A DNA stretch of 64,000 nt, taken from contig NC_020177.2 in the NCBI RefSeq assembly GCF_000224145.3, positions 1,861,907-1,925,906 on the forward strand, written 5' to 3'. A program made the translations under genes and the position numbers. The stretch is from Ciona intestinalis (taxonomy: Eukaryota; Chordata; Ascidiacea; Phlebobranchia; Cionidae). Under the pieces are notes generated by a model. That model was given only the letters and a program-made list of their open reading frames with translations. It made no database searches and was not told the DNA's origin. Shown here in pieces: positions 34,201 to 45,065 of this stretch. Position 1 is the first letter of the stretch; each line of letters starts with the position of its first letter.

Positions 34201-37200
34201 AATATCATCTACATTCGATAACACAGATAAAAATGAGCAAAAAACTATGTCATATAATATAAAGAGGAATAAGAATAATTTAATTAACGTAAATCATGTG
34301 GTGCATAAACATGAAACAAAAGGATTTAACTTTGGGCTGCAGCAACAGATTAATAAAGTGTAAGTTATATAACCAGGGCCAAAGCATGTTATATATTAAA
34401 GACTTACTCCACTCTCTCATAAGAACTGGATTTGAGCTGCTTGCAACCAGGTTGTAAATAGGAAGAGTTTTTCTGCGAAGCTCAATTTCCGGTGATTCTT
34501 CCTCTCTTTCTCTTCCTAGTGTCCGAAGCTCCGAAAGATCGCTAGCAGATGAAAATGTTGAATTTGATCGCCGATCTGAAAATAGAGATTACAAATTTGA
34601 ATTTAATGTTTCTCACATTATTGCTAAATCTTAAATTAGCATATCATCGAAAAATCAAAAATTGTATATTGATAAAAATGCCGAAATGTGTTCTAAGTAC
34701 AACCGAAGTTTGTAAAAACAAAATAGCTTCTGAAAAAAAAAATTGAATCGAACTACTGGAGTGAATAAATATTGTTTGTACGACAATGAATAGATTTTCA
34801 GTAAGAAAGAGTGCCACTTGAGCCTTTGATAATTTCTTATTACTAAGGCACTCAATCAAGGTGTATAAAAGCATGCCTATAAACTCCTCCCACCCCAAAA
34901 AGTTAAAGTTTGCCTGCCTCTGCCAGTAACTAATAATGTATCACAGCCTCAGTAGTGCTAAGATGGTTGTTATACATAGTTATTAATGTAAAAATGAAAC
35001 TAAAATTATTTGGTTAGACTTTATATTAAGATAAATTATTGTGAAATCATTACCTATGAGTGGAGAGGTGGAAAGAACAGAATTTGCACTGACAGGGTTA
35101 TGACATACAGCATTTCTCCATGCAGCAGCTATTGTTCCATTCACCACAAGATCTGCAGGTATGATGTCCATGCATATGTCTCTCTTCACATACAGTGAAC
35201 GCATGAGGCCTTTGCCGTATGCAATAAACAGACCAGTGGCTCCGTTGAAATTTGAACACCAGCCCTAAAAATAAATAAGAATTGTTGGGGTACAAAACAT
35301 AACTTTAGACCATGCTTCTAAACTTGGTTGCGACCCGAAAAGTATCTTCACAGAAAAAATAAATAATTACCTTACCCAAGGGATGATATAGGACAGACTA
35401 CAAACCAACTTGGGCATAAATACACAGTTAAACTGTATTTCTACAACAGTGTTTTCCAACAATTCGCAGAACGGTTGCATTTTTAAGGAATACTTAACAT
35501 GACCCTCTACCCAACCATAAAAAAGTAATTTGTTTTTAAACCATTGATTTTACATTTATTATTTTATTTATTATTTTGAAATAATCTGGGTATAAAAGAA
35601 ACAAGAAAGTTTCATTAGCATGGGCAACCTTTTTGCACACTAAAATTTTTATATTTATTAGGCTCTGATTGAAAACCATGACCTGAATAGTAATTATACA
35701 GTGAAAAAACATCGAAAATGAAACTTACAGCGACCGGATCAGAATAAGTTGCGCCAACAATACTTGGGCGAACTATACAAACAGGGAGGCCTTCACCTTC
35801 TTTAACTATCACCTCCTCTCCAAATGCTTTAGTTAGTGTGTAGGTGTTGGGTCTGGAAATATTTACATTATAAGGAGTGCCATGACCAACAAGGATAATA
35901 AATGATTATGGTCGATTGACAGAACACAGCTTTAAATAACAGTGAAAATAAGTTAAAACCAAAAGTACATTATAACATTATATGACTATTTTGGGTACTA
36001 ATCATCCAATATGTTGCAATATGTTTAACTAGTAACTTGATAGAAACATAGCAGTAAATTAGCAATAGCAATACTAAAGACAGTTTATTACTGATGACAG
36101 AGAGTAACCTGTCAACTTAATTAAAATAGTAACATAATACCTCTTATTCCAGTTACTATAATAGTCTCATTCACCGACAGGTTGCGTTATTAATTAAATT
36201 ATAACAGGGGAATGTCTGTTTTAGGTATCAGCAAAAAGGCCAGAAACCAAAATCTTACATTCATACACACATACAACTTTAAAAGATAAAATAATTTCAC
36301 ACCGATCGCGCAAGATGTCTGGAGTTAGCTTGGTCAACATATCATCATTCATCCACTGCATTGTATCGTGGAGTTTGTTGAAGTTCCAACCTGTCTTGTA
36401 AACTTCTTCTCCAATGTCCTTGCGGTCACAGAATGAATAAGCTGTGAATATCATATTTTTTGTTAGAAGATGACTGTAAAAACGGAATTATTTGTAGAAG
36501 TAAACCATAGCACATTTATGTTTTAAATGTTTTCTTTTAGTTAGAAGATCACTAAAACTAGACCATAGCTTTCCAATCTGTGTGCCACTAAAAGTTTACG
36601 AACCATTGACCTTGGCAACATAGCAAGGCAATGGTTTCTTAGTAACACGCTAGAAACACATTGATTAGTGATTTATATACCATTTTTCCAAATGCACATT
36701 GTAGTTAAAAATGATACAGTAAGCACCAATTTGTACATGTATATATTTTTACAACGAAAATATTATCAAACAGAATATATTCTTAAGAAAAAGCCATTTT
36801 CAGTTCCTATAAAACAGATTTGACTTAGGTCATATTGGAGCGTTACATTGTATCGCTAAAAATAGAGACCATTGTATATGGATTACCTGTAGAAATATGA
36901 ACGATCGACACCAGATTTTTGATTGTACGGCATAACTTAAGCATCGTACGTACTCCAAGTGTGTTGATCTGGTAGGAGAGCCTGAAATATAAACACTGAT
37001 TGAGATAATCAAGAACATACAGATAAACTATTGAATGGCACTTTCTTTTATTCTGCTGCCATTGTTGTCAAGGAATAGTAAACCTAAAAAAGCTACATTT
37101 TTTTTAGATAACACCTTACCAAAAGCGTCCTGGCAAAGACTTGTTTCCAGATGAAACAGCGTTTTATAAAATTAATTTAAAATAACATTTTGACATGTTA

Positions 37201-39916
37201 TTTGTAATTTGGTGGAGCCAGAAATACACAATACATAATTATATACATATTTTTAAAATAAAAAAATTTAACCGAAATTACTAAAAAACACATCAGTTTG
37301 TTACACATATTATTACTATTATATGCATTCTTACATGTATCAACATGGAAAAAAAAGAGGGAATTGAAATAAAACATTAAACAAAACGGACCAAAAAGTA
37401 TAAGTTAGGCAACTAATGCAATACAGCAATTTTTTAATATTCAAAAATTATTGCTGATTGTATGATATTTCAGACAAATGTTGGTTTGAGGTGACCTTAT
37501 GTAAACTGTACGTGTGTGGGCAGTGCGACTATAAGATCAAAGGTTCAATTGGATTTTTCATTTATATGTTTTAGAAAAAAGCTGGAATACGCAACAAAAC
37601 ATAAGTTTAACAGAAAGTTTCGGTAAATGCTGAAGACTTTCAATTTGCTAACAGTTAAATAATTACGTAACTTTTAAGTTGTAACATATATATTACATGT
37701 TTTAGTAAATCAGTTTCAAACAGCAACTGTTTATCCTGGGTGACAGCAACTCAGATTGCGTAACATTCATTCTTTTCTTAGAATCAATGTTGCATTATAG
37801 TCACGTATTAAAGCACGTAACCAAAACGAAACAAACGTAAACAAGCAAACATGTTATTGATACCAAGCTTTAATGTCTAATTCTAGAATAACATATATGG
37901 TGTGACTTGTAATAAAAATGAACAAAACTATTGTCCAATGGCACCAGCTATAAGCATGAATATTATTACTTAAAATGTTTCTGGTATCCATACTACAAAT
38001 TTAGGAAATATAATAATCTACAGAGTACGCTACCAAAAACTATTAATAAAATCGTAAATAATTGTAAAACAGGAATTCGCTTAAACCAAGACAAATCATG
38101 AAATGTATGTTATTTATATCAAAAATAAATGATATCATGGTGCAAAAAGGTAACCTCATATTAGTCGTATCATATGCTTAATTATATATATCCAAAGGAA
38201 AACAACAGTTTAAATTGACTTGCAAACAGTGTTAATATAAAAGGAATCAATGTGACACACACCAGTAGATTGTTACCTTATGTGTTCATTAAAACGAAGT
38301 GTCGCTGCTGAATGAATGAAAATGTTCACTTCGTTTTGGATTTGAGTTTGTGATTCCTCACTGAGGTCAAAACCTTCCTTTTCAAGATCACACGGCACAG
38401 CAACAAGTTTCAATTGAAAATCGGGTTGTTGCGTGCGCACTGTGTCGAATACCTACACAGAAAAATGACCATAATGGTTACAAACAAATAAAGACTAAGT
38501 ACAATTTGTTTATCTGGTATCGTTTCACAATGGTAAATGTGCCTACCTATAACCCACAGGTTAGGGTTCAAGGCTCGGGGCTGTGGGCCTATGTGTCTGT
38601 GAAAAGACACCTAAAAGCAATTGCTCTAACACAGGGGTCAGTAATAGGCTGTTTAAATTGAATTTTGAGCCATAAAGAAAAACATCACCCAAGTTACACT
38701 CCTGGTAACTGGACATGAGTTGTAGAAAACAGAACATCAGTGTAATAACGGCTGTTGTTTTTCGCCACACAAGCATAAAGCAAGTTACATTTATTGTCAT
38801 CTGTTTACAAGTGAAACCTATGCTTTTAAGTTTTTACCCAATATGCAGACATATTTTAAATGCCTTTAAGAACTGTTGTTTTATAATATCCGGTCTTCTT
38901 GTCATTGTGTATGACAATGATCTTTGTTTTCTTAAAATCAAAAAAAAAACAATGAAGAAGTTATGTTATGTATATTTCTTTATCTTACCTGCAACTGGGT
39001 AAGATGGGCAAGTCGTTCTGTTGCGCTTTTGTCTTTCTTTTCCCTTATGAAGACAAAGATTTTTAAAACACCCGGACAACAGCGTAGGATCTTTTCTACC
39101 AAGCATGTTCCAATAAACCCAGTTGCACCTGTGATTGCCACTGACTTGCCACTGAAGAATTCAGCTATACTTGGCACATTAACTGGTATCTAAAAATATA
39201 GAATATATATACTATTAGAGTCCATATTAGAGTAAAAACATTGCCCATGGGATTTCTCCTACGAAAAATCATTAGGCCCTCAAATTTGACTGTTTTCCAG
39301 TCTGCAGAATATGGCAGTTTTTGACAACATCTCGCACATGCAAGACTATTATCAAAAATCTGTGTGCACGGCTTGTACATATCCAAGCCATGTTAGAAAA
39401 TCCTATTTAATTTAACATAATTTTTTTCAATGGCAATTAATTGCTGTGCATGGGACAAATTATGGTGTGCATAACCAAAAGTTTGTAAACGAAATCGCTC
39501 GTTTAAGGCTGATATTTCGCCAATGTTGAATTGCCAATTTTTTTATTCCAGCTGCAAAAGTACACTTTTTTAAAAACTGTGATGTTTGTATTGAAAATTA
39601 TCTTTACAAATGCAAAAAAAAAGAATTATATATATATATTATACATAGCCTATATATAGTTATAAGCAAGGCCTAAGAAATGTTAGTGGGACTTTTTTCG
39701 AAAAAAAATTGGGTATTTGTGTCGAAAAATTAACCTTAAAAATGCAAGAAAACATCATTACCGTTATTCGCTTGACATGTTCACATGCTTAAGGATTTAT
39801 TACGTCACAATAGCGATATGTTACATCACAAAATAATTTAAATCTTTAAAAGCATAAGTTGTAATAAGCGGAGTATCAATGCAGTGGTACAAACTTACCT
39901 CTTGTGAGTCTGCCAT
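31205..39916 (-). CDS. FAR1: Fatty acyl-CoA reductase C (13 exons, 584 aa)
   Basis: The most canonical member of the array. Exons 5' to 3': 39916-39899, 39189-38989, 38452-38277, 36981-36887, 36441-36303, 35852-35729, 35264-35054, 34575-34408, 34208-34130, 33734-33645, 32521-32392, 31785-31658, 31400-31205. Phases agree and give 585 codons with the stop. The NAD(P) loop is TGATGFIG at 26-33, the catalytic YxxxK is Y214/K218, and the sterile/FAR_C domain lies in exons 9-12. The last exon keeps a membrane segment and an FQISSTLHR tail comparable to the C-terminal RASSTMRY of human FAR1; FAR-A and FAR-B lack this tail. The Ser/Glu/Arg-rich linker (exons 7-8, e.g. GREREEESPEIELRR) differs from those of its paralogues. 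Exon lengths 3, 5, 6, 10, 11 and 12 are identical in all three genes, showing tandem duplication. Confidence 0.95.
31975..32095 (-). repeat. SINE 3' fragment, FAR-C intron 11
   Basis: Minus-strand 3' part only, with a (gaat)n tail at the left and then ctttatcctcgcgtggccgg and ctcgtgccagcttacgag. Confidence 0.8.
33840..33930 (+). repeat. SINE body fragment, FAR-C intron 9
   Basis: Plus-strand short fragment (gtgtccttgtgcaggccac...acccagtgatcaccaatggg). Confidence 0.5.
38538..38795 (+). repeat. SINE copy, FAR-C intron 2
   Basis: Plus-strand, nearly complete: B-box-like gggttcaaggctcggggc, body caattgctctaacacagggg, tail ataaagcaagttacattt. Confidence 0.8.
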
Positions 39917-40202
39917 TTCGTTGCAGTTATAAATCGCTTTGTGCTTTCAGGATATATTAACGCAACTACCTTACCACTAAACAAATGAAAGTGATAACGG
40001 TGTATGAAACACTTACTTTTTTAAGTGATTTACTACTTTAGAAGAAAACTACTACATCGTACAACAATACATTTAAATGGATTAAAACCACTGGCAAGGT
40101 TCCATCTTAATGCCTAATACTCCAGCAAACACAAGACCCTAACTACACCGCCGTTGTTTAATTTTTGTTTTGGCGTGAAGAATTACCGCACCGGCACCGC
40201 GA

Positions 40203-40737
40203 CACAGAAATAAAAAAGAGTAGAACCATAGATATCTAAACATATGTTTAGATATCTATGGTAGAACGCGCAACTGCTCAAAACCGTGATATATTCTTCT
40301 TTCTATTCACGTGACCGCCAACTCCGCCCCCAGTTCCCTTCGTCTCCATTGTAAAAGATAGGCGCATAGTATTTTTGGACGGTTTTAGCTGTTTATTTTA
40401 AAAACTACACCAACTATTCAAGTTTGTTAGGCTAGTTTAGTTATTTGGTACGTTAACGCTTACAGTTTACCACTTGTTTAGGAAATTTAATTATTTAAAA
40501 AAATTAATTAAAAATTTCAAACAAACGGTTTTTTAGAAATATATATATATTATAAAATAGTTTTTTTACACAATAACTTTAAATTAAGTCAAAAAACGAA
40601 GAAAAACTACACAAAACGTCATCGACTCCATTGACTACAATAGTAAACGGGAACGACCCGCTAAAGAGAGAGAGTGTATCGTGCTCTCTCCTTTGCCGAC
40701 ATTGGAGATGCGCCTTCTATTCTTTTTTATTTCTGTG
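40203..40737 (+). mobile_element. hAT-like MITE (family 2), 8-bp target duplication, palindrome insert
   Basis: Terminal repeats cacagaaataaaaaagagta and its inverse; perfect 8-bp duplication caccgcga (40195-40202 and 40738-40745). A 36-bp palindrome with a 5-bp duplication is inserted inside the left terminal repeat (40221-40266). Without it the length would be 494 bp, matching the 6340-6836 copy. Confidence 0.93.
40226..40261. repeat. 36-bp perfect palindrome flanked by 5-bp direct repeats
   Basis: The arm ccatagatatctaaacat is followed directly by its exact reverse complement. The flanks are tagaa at 40221-40225 and 40262-40266. Comparison with the other family-2 terminal repeats (gagtagaacgcgc) shows the uninterrupted site, so this is an insertion. 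Confidence 0.92.
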
Positions 40738-41131
40738 CACCGCGATGCCATAGAAAACCAAAAGAGAACAGTCAAAAGGCAAACTGGTCGCCATTTTGGG
40801 TCCAAAAATAACAGCGGAACATAGGAAAACGTACATTTTCGGTGAATGATGACAATCTTGGATTCAAAATTAGGTTTAAAAGTTTAAAATTGTAAAACAA
40901 ATCTGATTTTTTAGCTTTATTTTTCAAAAAAAGTTAAAAACTAAAATAACAAGAGGTTGCTTTGTGACATTTTAATTATTTATTAAAGGTAAGTTTATAT
41001 TGAAAAAACGTTTGAGGAGGTAAAATAACCCATTTTACGTTTTTCCCCAAATAAGAAAAACTTTCGTTTAGACTTTAGACCTATCGCAAAAGTAATCGAC
41101 TTTGCCCGCTTTTGTACGCACAATGGGCGAC

Positions 41132-41611
41132 AGTTGAAAATGAGTAGAACGCGCAACCGTGATACATTCTTTTTTCTATTAATGTGACCGCCAACTCCAT
41201 CCCCATTTCGCTCGGTATCCATTGTAAAAGATAGGCGCATAGTAGTTTTAGGAGGTTTTATCTGTTTATTTTAAAAAATACACCAACTATTCAAGTTTAA
41301 TGGGCCAGTTTAGTTATTTGGTAGATTAACGCTTACATTTTACCATTTATTACAAAATTTAATTATTTAATAAATTTAATTAAAAACCTTTAAAAAACGG
41401 TTTGTTAGAAATATACTCATTACAAAATAGTTGTTTTACCCTATAACTTCAATCAAAGTCAAAAAACGAAGAAAAGCTACATAAAACGCCCTCGATTCTA
41501 TTGACTACAATAGTAGGCCCAAACGGGAACGACCCGCGAAAGAGAGAGAGGTATCACCTCTCTCCTTTGCCGACATTGGAGATACGCGTTCTATTCGTTT
41601 TTATTTCTGTG
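41132..41611 (+). mobile_element. hAT-like MITE (family 2), left terminus decayed
   Basis: The body matches the 40203 copy along its length. The right end is intact (ttttatttctgtg) and the left terminal repeat is shortened to gagtagaacgcgc. No clear duplication at the ends. Confidence 0.85.
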
Positions 41612-41940
41612 AGTATTTCTATGACTCCGCAGCAATTCACCGGCGTGTATAAGTAATCAAGCGGAACGTCATACACGGCGCATACTTTGTGCACGAAGTG
41701 GACCATGAACCCTCATTTCGCAATTACAATTTGTTTCATAAACCCCCCCCCCCCCCAAAAAAAAAAAAAACAGTAAAAGAAACAGTATATATTTATGTAT
41801 TTTGTTCAATAAGCACAACATTTTATGTGAACTGTGAATATAATGAAATACAATACATGTGTGCAGATTTCTTTCTTGTTAATGGAAATTGCTGTTTTAG
41901 TCCCATAAATCAAGCATGTCCTCTGTAATAAAATAAAGTT

Positions 41941-42320
41941 TCAAAAACACATGAAAAACAAATAAATATCAAAAAAACTCAACCAACCAAGTTGACTTTC
42001 GTCGTCGGAAACGTGCACATCTTGCGGTTTTCTGCATGTGGGAAAAATAAGTTAATATGGCTTTGTCCTTATATAAACATGACAACTTGTTTAAAGCTAC
42101 CGGCTATATGACAATATGTGTTACCGTAAATCGTAGCAACTACTACTCGGGAATATGGGCTTAATACTTACACGTTCCACTTATCAGTCCATTTGAACGA
42201 CGGTCCTGAGGTTTTAAACACATGGCTCATCGAAAAATCTTCAATTTTTGTGCTGCTGACTTCTTCGAGTTGGAACCCAATTAAACAAAAGAGAAGAATC
42301 ACACTGAGTTGTTGTTTCAT
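41941..42320 (-). CDS. Candidate small secreted peptide (2 exons, about 79 aa)
   Basis: Exon 1 is 42320-42172 and exon 2 42031-41941. The start has a typical signal peptide (MKQQLSVILLLFCLIGF), then EEVSSTKIEDFSMSHVF and SGPSFKWTDKWN. A consensus gtaagt donor at 42171 joins to cag at 42034-42032, giving VKPQDVHVSDDES then WLSFFDIYLFFMCF and a stop. Using the alternative donor 2 nt earlier (gtgtaa), exon 2 reads as the cationic KTARCARFRRRKSTW. No family recognised. The hydrophobic C-terminus of the first model is odd, so a further downstream exon is possible. Sits alone between MITE clusters. Confidence 0.4.
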
Positions 42321-42766
42321 TTTTGATTGTTATTAGTTTAATGATATTCACCTACACTCCTCCAGTAAAGACGGTAAATATAACAAACAGCACTAACGAA
42401 TTATTTTCTACGAAGCCTATATATATTCTATAACAATTACATAGCCTGCTGCGTGTTGAATTCGCAGCCTCCTTAGTCTTTTGTTTTAAACTATATTTCC
42501 GCAACTATCTAAATTATAAACTTCCATGGGCTTTTTATAGCAGTTGTATGTTTTGATTGAAAGAAAATCTGTTTTGATTAACAAGAAATAGTCATGTTTG
42601 TTATTGTATGTGGTCGGATAGATTGGTTATTGGTTTATTTTATATCAAACTGTGAGGTACGCAGCGCCAATTATATGTCTTCTCCTGGATTACTAACAAT
42701 GAACCTATAATCGCCATTATCACGCAAGTAATCGACCTGTGAACCAATAATAAAAACAATCACGCA

Positions 42767-43038
42767 AGTTATTGACTTCTGCTTGTTTAAAAAATTTGAT
42801 TAATTGAAAAATTTAAGTAAAAACGTTTAAACAAACAGTTTGTTAATAATGCAGTGGGGTGGGGGAAGACGAGACACCTTTAACACATAAAATCTAAATA
42901 TCCTTACCGGGTTTTAAACATTTAACAACGGTCTATAGGATTCCTGAGGACACGGTTTTATAATTCTGTGAATGTTCTTTATTTACTAACAAATGAGACG
43001 AGAAAATAGAATGAAAAGGTGTCCCATCTCCCTCACCC

Positions 43039-43072
<34 letters not shown>

Positions 43073-43249
43073 TATTTTTCCCTATAACTTAAATTAAAGC
43101 AAATAACGAAAAAACTACGCAAACGCCCGGGATTCCATTGACCACAATAGTAAACGGGGCCGAATCGCAAAAGGAAGAGAGAGTGTATACATAGATCATA
43201 TACACTGGAGCTATGCGCTTTCTAATCTTTTTTTATTTTTATTTCTGTG
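42767..43249 (+). mobile_element. hAT-like MITE (family 2) interrupted by a family-1 MITE
   Basis: Family-2 sequence to about 42847 (aatttaagtaaaaacgttta) resumes at about 43069 (tccctataactt) and ends at the intact terminus atttctgtg. The left end is truncated near 42767. Confidence 0.82.
42848..43045 (+). mobile_element. TA-flanked MITE (family 1) nested in family 2
   Basis: Complete copy (gtggggtgggggaagacgag ... cccatctccctcacccta). The right flank has expanded into a (TA)n microsatellite. Confidence 0.9.
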
Positions 43250-43689
43250 CTTGCATATACAAAAAATATTTCAAAAAAAGGTGCGTGGTAAGCGATACGC
43301 CAATAATAATAAGCGATGCCTATGGCGCTTAATTTAATTATGACGTCACATTTTGCACGTCCAGGATTTGGAAACCAAGCGTCTATGATTATGAATGTAT
43401 ATATACATGTATATATCTGATATATCATTACGAAAATAAACTTATCTTGCTGCAACACAACCGAATTATTCTTTACGCAGCCCATTCTATAATATTTAAA
43501 TAGATTGTGTGTGAATTCGAAGCCTCCTAGTCTTTTGTTTCAAACATATCCGAACTATCTAAACTAGCATTGGCTGTATGCATAATACTGCATGTGTTTT
43601 GATTAAAACTAAATTTTCCTTTAATCCAAACACATTTCAAACGAATTTTCTTTTAATCAAAACACATCCACGGTTGAAAAACATTATTA

Positions 43690-44025
43690 TTGCGTGCTGG
43701 TCGGAAAACGACAGTCGTTATAACACGGGCGTCCATACACCTCGTACCAGCTTACGAGTTATATCATGCATGTTACTTTGTGGATAAATATTTTTTGAGG
43801 GGATTTTTAATGTATGGCTGATAAATTGGACAACCCATTAGTGACCACTGGTATGGAGAATTGCCGTTAAGTGTCTTGCCCAAGAACACATACGCCCGCT
43901 AAGGGTATAAGGATAAGGATACATACGCCCACAATAGTAGCAGCGACGTGCCTTAAATCCGTTACCTCTGGGTTACAGGCAGGCGCACCAACCACTTTGG
44001 CACTGCACGGACCATATTATGCATG
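43690..44025 (-). repeat. SINE copy, near full length
   Basis: Minus-strand copy running from the tail (ggtcggaaaacgacagtcg on plus) through gtgaccactggtatggagaa to the head (ttacctctgggttacaggc). A short internal duplication of the acatacgcccac segment occurs near 43890-43935. Confidence 0.8.
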
Positions 44026-45065
44026 CAGCTGTTGTGTATGGTCGGATCCATGTGTTATTGATCTGCCAACCGCTTCTTTTGAAATACACTAATTACAGGA
44101 TGTTATTGTGATTCTAGTTTTACTTGGAAAATGAAATATTTTACGAAGAACTGTCAATCCTTGTGTGGCAGATTTAAGGTAGTCGTTATAACACAATGTT
44201 CATAATTTTGTGCCCCTTAACTCAATAATCTTCGCGGCAAGGCAACTTAGTTAAAGTTATAACAAGTTGTTGTGTTTCTAAAACTGGTTTATAAATATGC
44301 CTATTCAACTTAAAAATCAGATGCATCAATTAGTTTTATTCTTTATATTCACCATTTGTGTGATACAGATACTTAGAAATGTTAAAATGGTCAAGGCAGA
44401 GTATAAAACAATCCGCACGTTCAGGACTTAAACATTAAAAAAAAGTATTTTAAATATTGCATGGGTCGTAATATACACAGTAACTTTAATACCAAAATAG
44501 TTTCAAAAAATCAGGTACATAAAATAAAGAAAATAATATTTTGAGTAAAGCGCATGTTTATGTGGCCATAACAATTGCAGGTTATTTAGTGTACACCAAA
44601 ATTAAAAATTAAATGGACCAGTGTTTTTTCTTAGTCATAATTATAAAATGCATAAAAACAATTTTTTATAAATATTCATTTTAGCAGATTCCATATACAG
44701 TTTGGCATATTTTGTAAATTTCACAAAAAAATCAAGCAGAGGTAAAATCCAAAAAAGCGCCAAATATAATAAAGATTTATTTTGTAACTTCTGGTAAAAA
44801 AACATCACAAGTACTGTGGTCATTGCTCAAGTTATAAAACTAACTTTTAATGCTGCCAAAAATAAATGAAAAAATATTCAATAAAAGAGGAATGATAGGG
44901 CAACCGAATATATGTGTGCGCAATAAATAACATTATCTGCTGGTACATGCACATTATAACACTTACAAATTAAGTTCAAAAAATATTACCTAACTGACTA
45001 GAGTAAAGCAGTATCTCAGGTACCAAACATTCCATGTTATAAAAATGTTGCTTGGTTTAGTGCGG

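Larger units (their letters stand above)
39917..41940. other. FAR-C upstream region with two hAT MITEs
   Basis: The FAR-C promoter should lie just above 39916, where the minus strand has ttaatatatcc about 40 nt upstream as a weak TATA-like candidate. Two family-2 MITEs fill 40203-41611. At 41740-41770 a run of C is followed by a run of A. No gene was seen. Confidence 0.55.
42321..45065. other. Region between secreted peptide and ethanolamine kinase
   Basis: Holds a family-2 MITE with a nested family-1 MITE, a (TA)n run at about 43045-43068, a SINE, and the ETNK 3' flank. AT-rich sequence at 44100-45065 has no recognised gene. Confidence 0.6.
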
